Assembly (NCBI RefSeq): GCF_019145435.1
Contig: NZ_JAHSTS010000002.1
Span: 1,770,001 to 1,834,000 of the forward strand
Source: Pseudomonas ekonensis
Lineage (GTDB): Bacteria; Pseudomonadota; Gammaproteobacteria; Pseudomonadales; Pseudomonadaceae
Length of the DNA: 64,000 nt
Reading direction: 5' to 3'
Below the pieces are notes generated by a model that saw only the letters and a program-made list of their open reading frames with translations, had not been told where the DNA came from and searched no databases. Position numbers and translations under genes: made by a program. Positions 63,595 to 64,000 of the stretch are shown piece by piece. Numbering within the stretch: the first letter of the stretch is position 1; the number at the start of each line of letters is the position of its first letter.

Positions 63595-64000
63595 ATGCGC
63601 CGTTTGCTCTGCCTGCTGCTGTTCGCCTTCACCCTGCCGGCCGGCGCCGCCGGGCTGTTCGACAGCAAACCCAGCGCCTCCCTGGGCTCGATCAACAACA
63701 GCGCCGACTTCCTGCCGGTGCGCGAAGCCTTTCGGCTGAGCCTGGTCGAAGCCACGCCGCAATCGGTCAGGCTGCGCTTCGTCGCCACCGAGGGCTATTA
63801 CCTCTACCGCCACCGTTTCCAGTTCCGCACCGACCCGGCCGACGTGCCGCTGGCTGCCGCGCAACTGCCGCCGGGCGAGCAGAAGCACGACGAGTTCTTC
63901 GGTGACGTGGAGGTCTACCACGGCATCACCGATGTCGAACTGCCGCGCAACGATGCGCGTCCCTTCACGCTTGCCGTCACCTATCAGGGCTGCGCGGACA
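63595..64000 (+). CDS. dsbD: Thiol:disulfide interchange protein DsbD, N-terminal part
   Basis: The first 135 residues of DsbD/DipZ; the gene runs off the window. A signal peptide (MRRLLCLLLFAFTLPAGAA) is followed by the DsbD alpha domain (FLPVREAFRLSLVEATPQSV, GYYLYRHRFQF) up to the first active-site cysteine in TYQGCAD. DsbD carries electrons from cytoplasmic thioredoxin to periplasmic partners. The position after ctpL matches dipZ (PA4845) of P. aeruginosa. Confidence 0.9.
   Translation, partial: MRRLLCLLLFAFTLPAGAAGLFDSKPSASLGSINNSADFLPVREAFRLSLVEATPQSVRLRFVATEGYYLYRHRFQFRTDPADVPLAAAQLPPGEQKHDEFFGDVEVYHGITDVELPRNDARPFTLAVTYQGCAD

Overview
The window is chromosomal DNA from a Pseudomonas, most likely of the P. 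fluorescens group. The GC content looks high throughout. Gene order matches, from memory, several P. aeruginosa PAO1 blocks: bauR-bauA-bauC; copA-cueR-RIO kinase-thiolase-reductase; the flp-rcp-tad-ppr locus; and speA-yciH-NUDIX-DUF2333-gcbA-ctpL-dsbD. The intergenic gaps carry Pseudomonas REP/REPIN palindromes. I see no rRNA, tRNA, CRISPR array, insertion sequence or prophage.

Positions 1-6250 hold an AT-richer repeat-bearing spacer, then beta-alanine catabolism (bauC, bauA and their LysR regulator bauR), a RutR-like TetR regulator, a YigZ-family protein and a spacer with perfect DnaA boxes. Positions 6258-14270 hold a MerR-linked membrane protein and SDR, purine base deaminases (8-oxoguanine and adenine), an ArsR-type regulator, a LysR regulator divergent from an ABM monooxygenase and a quinone-oxidoreductase-like enzyme, and a small protein. 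Positions 14280-20350 hold a Bcr/CflA exporter and a copper module: copZ-like chaperone, copA and cueR, with two textbook MerR/CueR promoters, followed by a RIO-type kinase. Positions 20750-26700 hold a dCache chemoreceptor and a thiolase / FabG-like reductase / MaoC hydratase cluster.

The centre of the window is surface biology. At 27040-30419 a Gly/Thr-stalked repetitive lipoprotein is followed, after a strong terminator, by a TpsB/FhaC-type outer-membrane transporter; this is the most unusual gene pair here. At 31099-48092 lies a complete Flp/Tad type IVb pilus locus: two Flp pilins plus a stand-alone receiver on the minus strand; rcpC, rcpA, tadZ, tadA, tadB, tadC, tadD and a DUF3613 protein on the plus strand; then pprB, fppA, a TadE/F pseudopilin, the sensor kinase pprA, and a TadG-like protein. 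The structural half (31.1-39.9 kb, plus a DUF6124 gene with a coupled leader peptide) is bracketed by two directly repeated, nearly identical composite repeats at about 30.4-31.06 kb and 40.8-41.4 kb. PprA phosphorylating PprB, with PprB activating the pilus genes, is the regulatory logic known from P. aeruginosa.

Positions 48397-54660 hold two DUF4136 lipoproteins, the tRNA-modifying enzyme cmoM overlapping a MazG-like pyrophosphohydrolase, a small membrane protein, a DinF-like MATE exporter, and an orphan short VgrG overlapping a DUF4123 adaptor with no effector beside them. Positions 54894-64000 hold speA, an inverted-repeat element, yciH, a NUDIX hydrolase, a DUF2333 protein, the diguanylate cyclase gcbA, the chemoreceptor ctpL and the 5' end of dsbD, cut by the window edge. 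All functional calls come from reading motifs and recalled synteny; no search was run.
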